DNA from: Chelydra serpentina
Lineage: Eukaryota > Chordata > Testudines > Chelydridae
Assembly (NCBI GenBank): GCA_037349315.1
Contig: JBAIAC010000042.1
Span: 6,634,001 to 6,698,000 of the forward strand
Length of the DNA stretch: 64,000 nucleotides
Reading direction: 5' to 3'
This document shows, piece by piece, positions 32,822-43,778 of this stretch (its first letter is position 1; each line of letters starts with the position of its first letter). Under the pieces are notes generated by a model. It saw only the letters and a program-made list of their open reading frames with translations, was not told where the DNA came from and made no database searches. Position numbers and translations under genes: made by a program.

Positions 32822-33897
32822 TGCAGTATGAAGATTAACAAAGGAAACCAAGTGAAATGAGAATGTTAAGGTGGGTGATGTCATAGTTTTTTACTTGACC
32901 AACTTCTGTTGGTGGAAGCATCAAGTTTCAAGCTCCACAGAGCTTGTCTCTTTCACCAACTGAAATTGGTCCAGTCAGATATTACCTCTCCCACCTTGCC
33001 TCTCTCACATCCTTGGATCAACACAGCTACAACAACACGACAAACATACAAATGGAAGAAAAAGTTTCATTTTAGTTTGATTTTTTTTTTTTTTTTGGTC
33101 TTGGGAAACCACACATTTTCATCAAAAAAAGCTATTTTCCCATCAACTGTTTTGATTACATCAAAACCTCTTTTTTTACAGTGACATTTCTTTTGACAGA
33201 GAAAATTTTGATTCAAAATTAAAGAAAAAATCATTTTCATTGACATTTTCTGATGAAAAATTGAAAAAAAGTTTAAAAAACCCCATCCAAAACAAATTTT
33301 CCCCATCCCCAATCTGCTGACATTTATTGCAAAAGACTTTGGGGTGATGGTTTCCATTTCTGCCCTTACATGGAAATCGTCTGTGACCATGGGTTACTCA
33401 AACTCCCTCTTAGCCTGGGGTGTTTGATGTCCAAACCACGCAGATTCTTCGAATATCTCAGCCTTCCTGCTTCTGGTCTCCATTTCTAAAATAGGGATAA
33501 GAAGAATTTCCCTACTTTGCAGGCATGTGGTGAGGTTAAGTGTTTTCAGGATTGTGAGGCATTCAGGTGCAATGATGTTGGGTGTCGTATCAGCGCTTAT
33601 GCAAACCTCTTTGAATGAAGGCAATGGAGATGGAGGCATTGCCCACCAGAATATCTTTCAGCCCACCTCAGAGATTCCCTAGGCTCGTGGAGAGCATAAG
33701 TTCAGGAAATTTTAGTAGAACGTCTATGAGGATTGAACTAATGACCTCGTCATCTAAAAGCTGATCATGCTGAAGGAACAGAGCCCTTAGCTCCAAGCCC
33801 TGTAGCAGACCCATAGAAAGCTATATGGAGTACAGACAATAGAAGCAAAGAAACAGACACATTAGATTAGCCTGGACTGCTTCTTGAGCTGTGTGAA
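32822..33897. other. Segment present only in copy B
   Basis: Copy A passes directly from 'gctatttgccag' to 'ccacttttaaccatttgaggac' (about 13375-13410), whereas copy B has about 1.07 kb between. It contains a repeat ('ttgaccaacttctgttggtgg', 32898) also seen at 48205, a T run at 33081-33096 and unremarkable DNA. It could be an insertion in B or a deletion in A. No gene is recognised. Confidence 0.6.
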
Positions 33898-34133
33898 ATA
33901 AGTCGCTTTTATCCATTTGATGACCTCAGGGTTACATTCACAATGGGACTTTGGCTTTCAGACACTTAAAAACATCCCTGGGATTCACAATGCCTGAGTT
34001 CGGTGCCCAGGCTCCCTATCCAATGTGGAGAGGTCGGTGCCTAAGAATGAGATTAAAAAATGCCAGCAGGCTAACGGGCTCGCTGCCTGTATTTGCGATG
34101 GGAGATGGCACAGAAAGGGATGAGTCCGGAGCC

Positions 34134-34136
34134 TAA
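34134..34136. other. Empty Harbinger target site (TAA) in copy B
   Basis: 'ggagcctaagtctgggctac' is continuous here. In copy A the same words flank the 5,048-bp Harbinger element, with TAA duplicated. Confidence 0.95.
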
Positions 34137-35421
34137 GTCTGGGCTACAGGATCCACAGCCAGGACCCCTCCACTGGAGCTAGGCGTCTACACCATTTTTT
34201 GGCAATATGTGCCACAGGGGGAGGCAGTAGACCCACCAGTTTATAGTGTTTAGCGCTTTGCACAATGGAGTCCTGGTCTAGGACTTGGGCTCATAGGCAC
34301 TAAAGCACCAACACAACAAAACAACAACAAAAATCGTGAGTGGCTATTGAAGGGAAAATATTCAGATCCATCAGACTCCTTTGACATCCCACGCCCCGTG
34401 CACTGAGGACAGATTTTAGGCTCTATTGTACAACTTTCTGAAATGTACTTGTAAAATGACTTTATCCAGGCCATTTGGACACTGCATCAGTTTACAAATT
34501 AAACTTTAATTCCCTACCTTCGTGTTCTATGAGCTCAGCCTGGGACCTGAGCATGAAGTGGTGTCTCAACTTTCCATGAACATTTTAACTGAAAATGTTC
34601 AGGTTTTGGTATTTCAATCTTCATTATTATTAATTACTATTATTATTTGTTTATTTTACTTATAAAAAGAGCTGAACATAGAGAAATAGGGGTAGTGTTG
34701 GAGGAAACACTAAAAACATGGTTTTTCCCAGTTTTTTGTTGTCCTTTGAAAAAAATTGCACAATTTCTGAAAATACTTTTTCATATTTTTAACTTTAATT
34801 AAAATGCGGTTTTTCAAAGAAAAATAATCCCTCAAAATTTTCGACTAGGTAAACACATTTTATGCGAGAGACAAGGTAGGTGATATTTTTTACTGGACCA
34901 TCTAATATTGATGGATGGGGCAATTTTTCATGTCCATCAACCTTTCCTCTGCCTCTGGCAGACAGGGTCTGAATGGGACCAGTTCTGGTACGTGTCCTCT
35001 AAGCACAACTACCAGACTGGGCCACTCATGAACACTATGCAGTGGTTTGTGGATCACTCTGGGAGATAGACGTCTGAACACCTAGAAGGAGATGGCATTG
35101 CTTATGCTCAAAGTCAGAAACTTAGGTGATGAGGGAACTGTTACCCCGGACATTTAAGCATTGAGTGATTAACAGATAATCTAAAAAAAAAATACATTCA
35201 GTCAATGGAAACATTTTGTTTTGATAATTTTCATAGTTTCATAGAGTTTAAGGCCAGAAAGGGCCATTCGATCATCTCTTCTGACCTTGTGTGTATCACG
35301 GGCCATTTAACTTCACCCAGTTACCCCCATCTTGAGCCCAAAGAGTTTAGTTAAATTAAAGCATTTCAGTCCTCAGCAGACTACGCTGTCGCCACAGGCA
35401 AAGACCAGTAGAGATGGAGAT

Positions 35422-35702
35422 CATAGAATCATAGAATCTCAGGGTTGGAAGGGACCTCAGGAGGTCATCTAGTCCAACCCCCTGCTCAAAGCAGGACCAA
35501 CCCCAACTAAACCATCCCAGCCAGGTCTTTGTCAAGCCTGACCTTAAAAACCTCTAAGGAAGGAGATTCCACCACCTCCCTAGGTAACCCATTCCAGTTC
35601 TTCACCATCCTACTAGTGAAAACGTTTTTCCTAATATCCAACCTAAACCTCCCCCTCTGCAACTTGAGACCATTACTCCTTGTTCTGTCATCTTCTACCA
35701 CT
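35422..35702 (-). mobile_element. CR1 3' end, copy-B-specific insertion
   Basis: It starts (3' end) at 'catagaatcatagaatctcaggg'-type tail sequence. Its minus strand encodes the CR1 ORF2 C-terminus (NWNGLPREVVESPSLEVF). It is flanked by GAGAT at 35417-35421 and 35703-35707. Copy A reads 'ggagatgccaccag' uninterrupted near 19880. It inserted after the duplication. Confidence 0.93.
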
Positions 35703-36079
35703 GAGATGCTACCAGTGTCCAAGGCAGGGAACTGACCAGCTGAGGCATGCCCAGTGGGTCCCACCAGGCAACACGTCCCATGCTCCAGAGGAAAGTTTTG
35801 CTTCAATTTTGACCTTTTTAATTATTTTCACCTTTTATTTAGTATAAATTAATTGAGACATCAAAATGAAAAAAAACATTCTGAGCTGGAAAATATCAGA
35901 ACAGGACATTTCAGCCATTTTTGCACCTTTAACAAAAAAAAAAATTAAACCAGAGGATTCATCGAATCCAACCCTTTCCCGAAAAAAGTTTTTGTTTTGA
36001 TGAAATAGCATTTTCTGACAAACAAAATGCTTAGACTGAAAATTTTCACAAAGCTTTCCTGAAGAGCTCATAAGTCCAT

Positions 36080-36870
36080 TGACCTGGGGAACTCATTGCC
36101 ACAAGGTATCCCTGAGACAAAGAGCTCATCAGGGTGAGTCATTGGAATGGATTATGAGAATCTTCAAGGTTACATTAGATAAGAGAATGAATTAAACCAC
36201 CATGGTGCAGGTCTCCAACCAGCCACTAACTCACAGGGAACCTCCCTTATGGTCCCTCCAGGAGCCACTTCCCTGACCAGGGCTGTTCCATAAGCCTGTG
36301 GAAAGAGGCACACTTAGTCCCATAAAGCTCTGCTGACTCTCAGGGCTGGATTCATACACTCCAGGGCCATGCATGGGGCTCTGCCCCCTTGACCCTTTGC
36401 CCACGTGGAGTGTCAGTGGTGAGTGGGACAGTGGCATGGGACCCCTGCGCCCTCCCAGAAGAGACAGTGGATGACTCTCCCCCACCCCTTGGGATCAGCA
36501 AGGTGCCCATGGACAGGCAGAGGGCAATTGTTGTCCCCCCAGTCCTTACCTCCCCAGCCAGGGTGTATCTACTTGGGTGATGGGGTGAGGACTGCTGTGC
36601 TCTCCCCTCCCCCTGCACACTGAGTTCCCTGATGGGGCAGGGTTGGTGGGGTCCTCAGAGAAGTGGAGTTGGGAGTTCAAACCCCATGGAGATGCCTGGG
36701 GCAGTTCCCCTCTCCCAGAGCCATTGTCTCAGGCTCTCTGCAGACTCAGGCAGACAATGCTGCAGCTGCTGCACTGGGGGCAGATCTCCCCACTCTCCAA
36801 ACCTTTGCTCCAGGCTGTGGGTGGTGCATCATCTGGGGCTGGCCCCAGTCAGACCCAGGGCACTGGTCTC
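36080..36870 (+). repeat. Dispersed segment, inverted copy at 59150-59995
   Basis: 'aaagctctgctgactctcagggctggattcat' style blocks here match the reverse complement of 59640-59700, and the match extends over most of both intervals. No ORF in it has a recognisable domain. Confidence 0.85.
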
Positions 36871-37631
36871 TGGCAATTCCTATGTTCCTGTAGAAAACAA
36901 GGAAAATCTGCTTGCAAAAATTACTTGACAAATACTTCACCGAGATCTGTGAAAATTCATTAAAAGCTCAAACAAAACTAAATCATGGATCAGCTCTAAT
37001 TAAATGAGTCTCTATGAATTGTTCCTCTTGTATCAGTTAATATTCCTCAGATTAATTATTTTGGTAAACTGAGGCACAGAGAGTTGAGGTAATATAGTGC
37101 TTAGTCAGGCTTAGATCACTGGAGCTCCCGGCATCTTGACCTCCTTTCTCTAGCCACTGCTGACTGCTCTACTTGCATTTGAGGTCGCAATTCTTAAGGG
37201 AGTCTTAAGGAGTTAGAAGCCCAAGATGTACATGCCTTACTCCCTTAGGCTACTTTGCAAATCCCTTCCATCATTTTCTGGAATTGCAGAGAAGCCCAGG
37301 CCTTGGAAGTCAACAAAATAGATGCAGAACCAGGATTACAAAGGGGTTTAGGCACCTAAAGAAGCTGAAAAGTGCCTACTGGGATTTACAATAGCACCAA
37401 CAGTTTTAGCACCCAACTCCCATTGAATGCCCATGGGATTTAGCCACTTTACTCACATAGGAGCATTGGTAAATCCCAGTCGGTGCCTGTCTTCATCTAA
37501 TTGGATGCCCAAATGCATTTGTAATCCTGGTCAACAGATAACAGAGAAGCTGGTCTGGAATCAGGGAACCCTGGGGGAGATTGTAGGCCCTGTGCTAGGC
37601 AGGGGATCAGATTAGAGGATAAGAAGGACCT

Positions 37632-38634
37632 TGGACGGTGCACCCCATAAGGCTCTATGGAAATATGCGTATGAATGTATATATATATGACATAACTGGA
37701 ATATGTTTTATGCTACATATGCCATGTAACATATCTCTGTAAAGGTTATGATTTACTGAATCCATTCCTCCTGTTTGTATTCATGTATCATTTTGGTAGT
37801 TGAAGTTATGAATATTGGCTGTGTACTTGCTTGATTGCTAAGTAGCCTTAGTAAAAGCATTTGGTCAGCTTCTTGAGAAAGGACTGTGCAAGTTAAGTGC
37901 CCAATCAAGAACCACTTAAGCTGACAAAGAACTCTGAGAGATGCAAATCCACATCTGAGCTTTCCAAGGAATGTGGCTTGGCTGGTAAGGAACTCAGTCC
38001 TGCAGGGACATGCGACTTGCCCATGTGACTCCAAAACTCCATTTTGTAACTGGATTCTACACAGGGGGAAGGAGGGATGTCCACCCAGAGGAGAAAGTCT
38101 ATAAAAATCCCCAGGAGACCCCTCCATTTGGTCTTCAGCTGGCTCAAGAGATAGCCTCTCCACCCCCAAGGATGCCTGAAACTGGAACAAAGGAGAGTAA
38201 CTACATGGGGTGCGAGTGATTGCTAGATCCAGACTAGAGGGAGACTAGTCTGTAAAAGGAAGCTTATTGAAACATCTCCGAGGGTGCGGTTTTATCTGTA
38301 TTCAGTTTTATTACTGTTTTAGAGATAGATTTGCATGTTTTATTTTATTTTACTTGGTAATTCATTTTGTTCTGTCTGTTACTACTTGGAACCACTTAAA
38401 TCCTACTTTCTGTATTTAATAAAATCACTTTTTATTACAGGAACACTTCCTAAGCTGCTTCCAAGTAAGCCTACAGCTGTTAGGGGACGTGGTTCAAACC
38501 TGGGTCTGGGTTTGCAGCAGGCTAGCGGATCTGGCTCAAACCAGGCAGGGCTCTGGAGTACCAAGCTAGCAGGGCAGGAAAGCAGGGGCAGAAGTAGTCT
38601 TGGCACATCAGTTGGCAACCTCCAACCCGTCACA
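37632..38634 (+). mobile_element. Solo LTR
   Basis: The 1,003-bp block begins TGGACGG, ends GTCACA and is flanked by the 5-bp duplication GGACC (37626-37630 and 38635-38639). Unit 3 reads straight through the equivalent point (about 61872). A TATA-like CTATAAAAA lies near 38099 and AATAAA near 38418, in the order expected of an LTR. No internal gag/pol remains, so recombination between LTRs is the likely origin. Whether it came from an endogenous retrovirus or a Gypsy-like element is not resolved. Confidence 0.85.
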
Positions 38635-40375
38635 GGACCCTTTTCGCTTTATCACCATCTATGCACTTGCCTCTGGGCCTTTGCTGCTGAGCTGTGCAGG
38701 GCTCCAGGGAGTGAGTCCCGCTAGCTCTTAGGAAATAGACATGAATAAATCACCTTCCTGCAGCATGGGTCCTTTAATGCCAGGGCAAATCAAAGCCAGC
38801 TACACACAGCTTGCCTGCAGAGAGCAACAGGTCCGAGTCTAGTTCAGTCACAGAGTGAGAGGTGAATGGACGATCAGATACCTGTGCCTTTAGATTCTAG
38901 GTGGTATATAGACAGATATTGACCAAAGAATCCTGGCGCTGGATGACTGAATGTGTCATATGTTGGGGAAAAAAATCCTAAAAGATCAGCACAGTAAGTT
39001 TGTTATTTCAATTAAATCAACATACAGGGGGAAATTATGATGATAAATATGAATTACAATATGAACTCGTTAAGACTTTACTCTCAGTTTAATCAATTAT
39101 CTACTGCTGATAGGGATTTTGGGGGAACATTAATATTCTCTGATAAAGTATTAATTTCAAGTCCATTTATTCTATTTCATCTTTGTGATTTCTCTTTCAA
39201 AGGGATAGTTGCAAGAAGGTAACAACTGAATAACCGGTAAAGTTGATAGCACAGAAAATGTGTTTAATACAGACTAGCCCCTTTAAACCCTGGGTCAGAG
39301 TTGAACCAAGCGGCCAAAGCCTGTCTATCCTGATCCCATTCAAGGACATATGGGAGCTCACTGGGAGTAGAACTCAGAGCTCCTGGTCTAGCTCCACACT
39401 CCTGCCGGCTGAGTATACATGGTGTAAATGGCTGCGCAGAACATACACATAAGGCATGGGGCTGTTTCCCAAGGTATTTAGGCACCTATTGGGATTTTCA
39501 GAAGCACCTAGGAGTTCACAATTCATTGATTTCAAGGGGTGTTGGGGGCCTAGATGTTTTGAGAATCCCACTACGTGCCTCAATGCCTTTAAAAATCTGC
39601 CCCACAGCCCCTCTCCGAAAGCCCTTACAGTCCTAGTAGACATGGCAAAGAAAGGGAGGGAGGGGGAACAGAGTCACAAAGAGGGAAAAAGATTGGACCA
39701 AGGTCACACAGCAGGTCACTGGCAGAGACAAGAACAGATCCCAGGTGTCCTGACAGCCTCTGCACCACACTGCACAGAGTAAACGATACAACCTAGTGGT
39801 GACAGAGGGATGCTGCTAGTCCATTGTTACCTGCAGACCGAAGTGCAGCTGGGAGTTGGTGCCATAAATCAGTTTGGAAGCAGACAGCCGGCCAACTAGG
39901 CACAGAGCTTGGAGTAGAAAAATTACAGATGAGCTGCCACTTACAATGCACGAGGAGTCTACATCAAATTTCTCTGCAAAGTGGCAATGAGACTGTGTTG
40001 GCATTTTAGTCTACTAATTTCATGGCCAAGCTGTGAGCTTGGTGATGGTTGCAATAGAGGGACCGTCTTTGGCAGAATTGTTGGATTTGGAGTGTGGGTC
40101 ATTCCATCCTTCATACTGCATTTTATCAAGCCACACCTTGGGCCAAATCCTCAGATGGGGTAAAGTGATGAAGCTGCATTGACTTTAAAGGAGCTGACCC
40201 ATTTTACACTAGTGTGATAACATGACTGATCGATTGTCAGAGGCGAGGAGCACTAACCACACCTAGTTATTGTAAGTGATGAGTTCTGTGAACCTTTGAC
40301 ATTCATATAATGAGATATTAGGGAAAGGAGAAACAGGGCCATTCTCTCTGTCACTCTAATCCTGACCATTGTCCT

Positions 40376-40393
40376 TCTCATTCCCTCCACAGA
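40376..40393 (+). promoter_or_regulatory. Predicted splice acceptor before OR exon (unit 1)
   Basis: 'ctcattccctccacag' is followed 25 bp later by the ATG. The same arrangement occurs at 53666-53678 and 63960-63973, which supports a real spliced 5' UTR. Confidence 0.65.
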
Positions 40394-40418
40394 CATCACA
40401 CAGTGTTCTGAGGAAAAA

Positions 40419-41378
40419 ATGTCCAACCAAACCACTGTGACCGAGTTCTTTCTCCTGGGATTCTCTGACATTTGGGAGCTGCAGATTTTACATTTTGTGG
40501 TGTTTCTTGTACTTTACCTGATATCCCTGCTGGGGAACCTTCTCGTAATCACAGCCATAGCCCTCGACTGCCACCTTCACACACCCATGTACTTCTTCCT
40601 GATGAATCTGTCCATCCTAGACCTCGGCTCCGTCTCTGTCACCATCCCCAAATCCATGGCCAATTCCCTCATGAACACTAGATCGATTTCTTATCCTGGA
40701 TGTGTTGCCCAAGTCTTTCTCTTCGCCTTCTTTGCTTCAGCAGATTATGCCATACTGACCGTCATGGCGTATGATCGATACGTCGCCATCTGCCAACCAC
40801 TGCACTATGAGACAGTGATGAACAGGAGAGCTTGTGTCCAAATGGCAGCCAGTGCCTGGATCAGTGTTATTCTCTACTCTGCAGTGCACACTGGAAACAC
40901 ATTTGCAATCTCCTTCTGTGGAGGCAACATGGTGGATCAGTTCTTCTGTGAAATCCCCCAGCTCCTCAAGCTCGCCTGCTCTGACTCAGACCTCAGTGAA
41001 GTTGGGTTTCTCATTTTTAGTTTATTCTTATGGTTAAGCTGCTTTGTTTTCATAATTGTGTCATATGTTCAGATCTTCACCACAGTGGTGAGAATCCCCT
41101 CTGATCAGGGCCGGCATAAAGCCTTCTCCACCTGCCTCCCTCACCTCATTGTGGTTTCCTTGTTCCTTTGTACTGCCACTTTTGCGTACCTGAAACCCAT
41201 CTCCAGCTCTCCATCAGTTCAGAATCTCTTGGTGGCTGTTCTCTATTCTGTGTTGCCACCAATGATGAATCCGATCATCTACAGCATGAGGAACAAGGAG
41301 CTCAAAGGTGCACTGAGTAAACTGATAGGTTGGAGGCTATTCTATAAGAATAAAATGTCCTTATTTCTACCTCAGTAA
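40419..41378 (+). CDS. Olfactory receptor, family 14-like (unit 1)
   Basis: This intact 319-residue single-exon odorant GPCR begins MSNQTTVTEFFLLGFSD, with sequon NQT at residue 3. Motifs are GN at 39-40 (TM1), HTPMYFFLMNLS (54-65), MAYDRYVAICQPLHY (116-130), SY at 215-216, GRHKAFSTCLPHL (231-243) and NPIIYSMRN (284-292). The strings MANSLMNTRSISY, CGGNMVDQFFCEIPQLLKLACSD and AYLKP are hallmarks of family 14, which is greatly expanded in sauropsids. All canonical residues are present, so it should be functional in olfactory neurons. The C-terminal codons lie in a 74-bp tandem repeat, making its tail different from that of unit 2. Confidence 0.95.
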   Translation: MSNQTTVTEFFLLGFSDIWELQILHFVVFLVLYLISLLGNLLVITAIALDCHLHTPMYFFLMNLSILDLGSVSVTIPKSMANSLMNTRSISYPGCVAQVFLFAFFASADYAILTVMAYDRYVAICQPLHYETVMNRRACVQMAASAWISVILYSAVHTGNTFAISFCGGNMVDQFFCEIPQLLKLACSDSDLSEVGFLIFSLFLWLSCFVFIIVSYVQIFTTVVRIPSDQGRHKAFSTCLPHLIVVSLFLCTATFAYLKPISSSPSVQNLLVAVLYSVLPPMMNPIIYSMRNKELKGALSKLIGWRLFYKNKMSLFLPQ

Positions 41379-41461
41379 TAATTTCATTGAGTAAACTGAT
41401 AGTTTGGAGGTTATTCATTAAGAATGAAATGTCCATATTTATCCTTTGATCATGATTTCAT
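41314..41461 (+). repeat. 74-bp tandem duplication spanning the OR stop codon
   Basis: 'tgagtaaactgatag' occurs at 41314 and 41388, each followed by matching 'ttggagg.tattc..taagaat.aaatgtcc' and ending in 'gatttcatt'/'aatttcatt'. The second unit is non-coding. Confidence 0.9.
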
Positions 41462-42166
41462 TCTGTGTTTCTATATAAATATAATTATCTGATGATATTA
41501 TTGTCCCCATGAAAAGATACCATGCTATCTGTTTATGCAGAATTGGGTATTTACACTAGTAAAAATCCAGACAAACTTCACTGAAGAAAAAAAAGTTATT
41601 TTAGGTTTACACGAATGTAAATAAGATCAAAATCTATCTCTCTATCTAATATTTATATACTGTTACCCATCACCATACTATCTGAGCACCTTGCACATAC
41701 TATTAGTAACCATAGCAAAAGTTCCTAGTGGGGTCTCTGGCTGTTCTTATTTTGAGTGCTTAAAAAATCTGATTGAGCTATCAATGCCTTTGTTGTTTGT
41801 TTCTCTGTTTTTTTAATTTATTTTTGTTTAGCTGCTTCGTTGGTGGTTTGATTTGTTTCTTTGTTCCAGGTGGTTTTGGAGGTCAAAAGACCCAGGGAGA
41901 TGAGTGTTTGGTTCGATCGGGTTTTCAATGTTAGTCCTCTCTCGGGAGTGCCCATATGTCATCTCTTTGATGGAGCTTTTTCTGAGCGGGCTGAAGGTTT
42001 GCTCCCCACAATGATAAAAGGGTGCAAAAGAGGTTTCTGCTTGGTTGAATTCCTGCTTAAATGATTATGTTTATCCTGTTGGGGTATTATTGTATTATTA
42101 ATGATGTGTTGGGGAACAAAGAGCCTCAGGGAGGCATGTTTTTATCATTTTAACTTAAATGATGAT
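41462..42166. other. OR 3' flank, nothing recognised
   Basis: AT-rich 3' flank shared in part with 54680-54880 ('gatgatattattgtccccatg'). The remainder is without gene or named repeat. Confidence 0.5.
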
Positions 42167-42423
42167 GTAAGCAGAGTCAGGATGAGCTCCACCCTGACAT
42201 CTGGTGGGGAGTCATGGCAAAGCACGCCAGGGGCTGATCCAATTTGCATAGGCACACCCACCCTGCCTGGTACGAACCATAGTGACCCAAAATGCCCATT
42301 TGGGTCACTATGGTTCGTACCAGGCAGGGTGGGTGTGCCTATGCAAATTGGATCAGCCCCTGGCGTGCTTTGCCATGACTCCCCACCAGATGTTAGGGTG
42401 GAGCTCATCCTGACTCTGCTTAC
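42167..42423. repeat. 257-bp near-perfect palindrome
   Basis: Two 125-bp arms (42167-42291 and 42299-42423) surround a 7-nt loop, with one G/A mismatch seen near 42200. The ends read GTAAGCAGAGTCAGG on both strands. A possible ACTTAAA duplication flanks it (42154-42160 and about 42428-42434). It may be a fold-back transposon. It has no coding content. Confidence 0.93.
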
Positions 42424-42647
42424 AATTACTTAAAAGCTGTGTCATTCATGCTGTGGTGGAAAGGCTGTGCTGAAGATAAACTTTTTCCAGTGTCTCCTAA
42501 ATAAAATCTGACTTGGGATAATGAGGCCAAAATTGGATCCCATTGAAGTCACTGGGGTCTAGCCCCTCACTTCAAAGAGATCAGGATTTGGCCAATGGCC
42601 AGTACACACATAGATCCAGATTTGGCTGAGAGTACCCTAGAAAAAGT

Positions 42648-43387
42648 ATCAGAGGGTTAGCCGTGTTAGTCTGGATCTGCAGAAGCGACAAAGGGTCCTG
42701 TGGCACCTTATAGACTAACAGAGGTATTGAAGCATAAGCTTTCGTGGGTCAATACCCACTTCTTCGGATGCAAGCAGTGGAAATGTCCAGAGGCAGATAT
42801 AAATGTGCAGGGAAGAGTCAGGCTAGAGATAACGAGGTAAGCTAATCAGGGAGGGTGAGGCCCTCTTCTAGCAGTTGAGGTGTGAACACCAAGGGAGGAG
42901 AAACTGCTTTTGTAGTTGGCTAGCCATTCATAGCCTTTGTTTAGTCCTGAGCTGATAGTGTCAAATTTGCAAATGAACTGAAGCTCAGCAGTTTCTCTTT
43001 GGAGTCTGGTCCTGAAGTTTTTTTGCTGCAGGATGGCTACCTTTAAATCTGCTATTGTGTGTCCAGGGAGGTTGAAGTGTTCTCCTACAGGCTTTTGTAT
43101 ATTGCCATTCCTTATGTCTGATTTGTGTCCATTTATCCTTTTGCGTAAGGACTGTCCAGTTTGACCGATGTACATAGCAGAGGGGCATTGCTGGCATATT
43201 ATGGCATATATAACATTGGTGGATGTGCAGGTGAATGAACCGGTGATGGTGTGGCTGATCTGGTTAGGTCCTGTGATGGTGTTCCTGGTGTAGATATGTG
43301 GGCAAAGTTGGCATCGAGGTTTGTTGCATGGCTTGGTTCCTGAGTTAGAGTTATTATGGTGCGGTGTGTAGTTGCTGGTGAATCCTT
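42648..43387 (-). mobile_element. Penelope-like element, 5'-truncated, with GIY-YIG domain
   Basis: The minus-strand frame from 43387 to 42846 encodes Cys-rich CNKPRCQLC, then VIYAIICQQCP, MYIGQTGQSLRKRINGHKSD and GEHFNLPGH. This matches the GIY-YIG endonuclease of Penelope-like retroelements (candidate Tyr of YIG, Arg, His, Glu). The RT domain that normally precedes it is absent. The insert is flanked by GAAAAAGT at 42640-42647 and 43388-43395. Upstream codons of the open frame beyond 43387 are host DNA. Confidence 0.87.
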
Positions 43388-43778
43388 GAAAAAGTGAGAG
43401 TAAAAGAGATGTAAGGGTCACATTTTCCAACTCAGCTAGACCATCACCAATGGAGAGTAGATCCACTGACATCACCAGTATAATAATGATGATGTTTTGG
43501 CCCAAAGTCTCTGGACTACACTCAATAGTAATATAAACACTGGTGTAAGTTACTTATCTGGGGTCATTTTGTTCTAATCTTGGTATAAGTGGAAAAGTGC
43601 CATCACATGCACTGATCTGGTATTCCATATGCCATCCAGTGTAGATCTAATCACATCCAAACTGAGAAACGATCTCAGAAGTTATTAGTTTTAGAATACC
43701 ATCTTTGTGCATGGCTGTGAACACTACATATATGATAGTCAAAGGCAGAGATTTTGATTAGATAGACAGACAGACAGG

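Larger units (their letters stand above)
22048..36093. repeat. Segmental duplication, copy B
   Basis: The direct duplicate of 2635-20275. It lacks the Harbinger element, carries a different MITE at the shared TTA site, has a CR1 insertion at 35422-35702, and has about 1.07 kb (32822-33897) with no counterpart in A. Gene order is otherwise identical. Confidence 0.95.
37032..41470 (+). repeat. Family-14 OR unit 1
   Basis: The tandem unit containing the OR at 40419. Its 5' part matches 60540-60660 and 61424-64000 (unit 3) and 50131-53705 (unit 2). Shared landmarks are the MIR-like block ('aaactgaggcacagagagttgaggtaa', 37065), 'ctctgggcctttgctgctgagctgtgcagg' (38672), 'aaatccta..agatcagcacagtaagtttg' (38972) and the MIR piece at 39690-39745. 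Unit 1 is interrupted by a solo LTR. Confidence 0.85.

Noticed and set aside
42145..42433. Open frames of 87-110 codons on opposite strands with the same sequence
   Set aside because: They are the two arms of the palindrome read in each direction.
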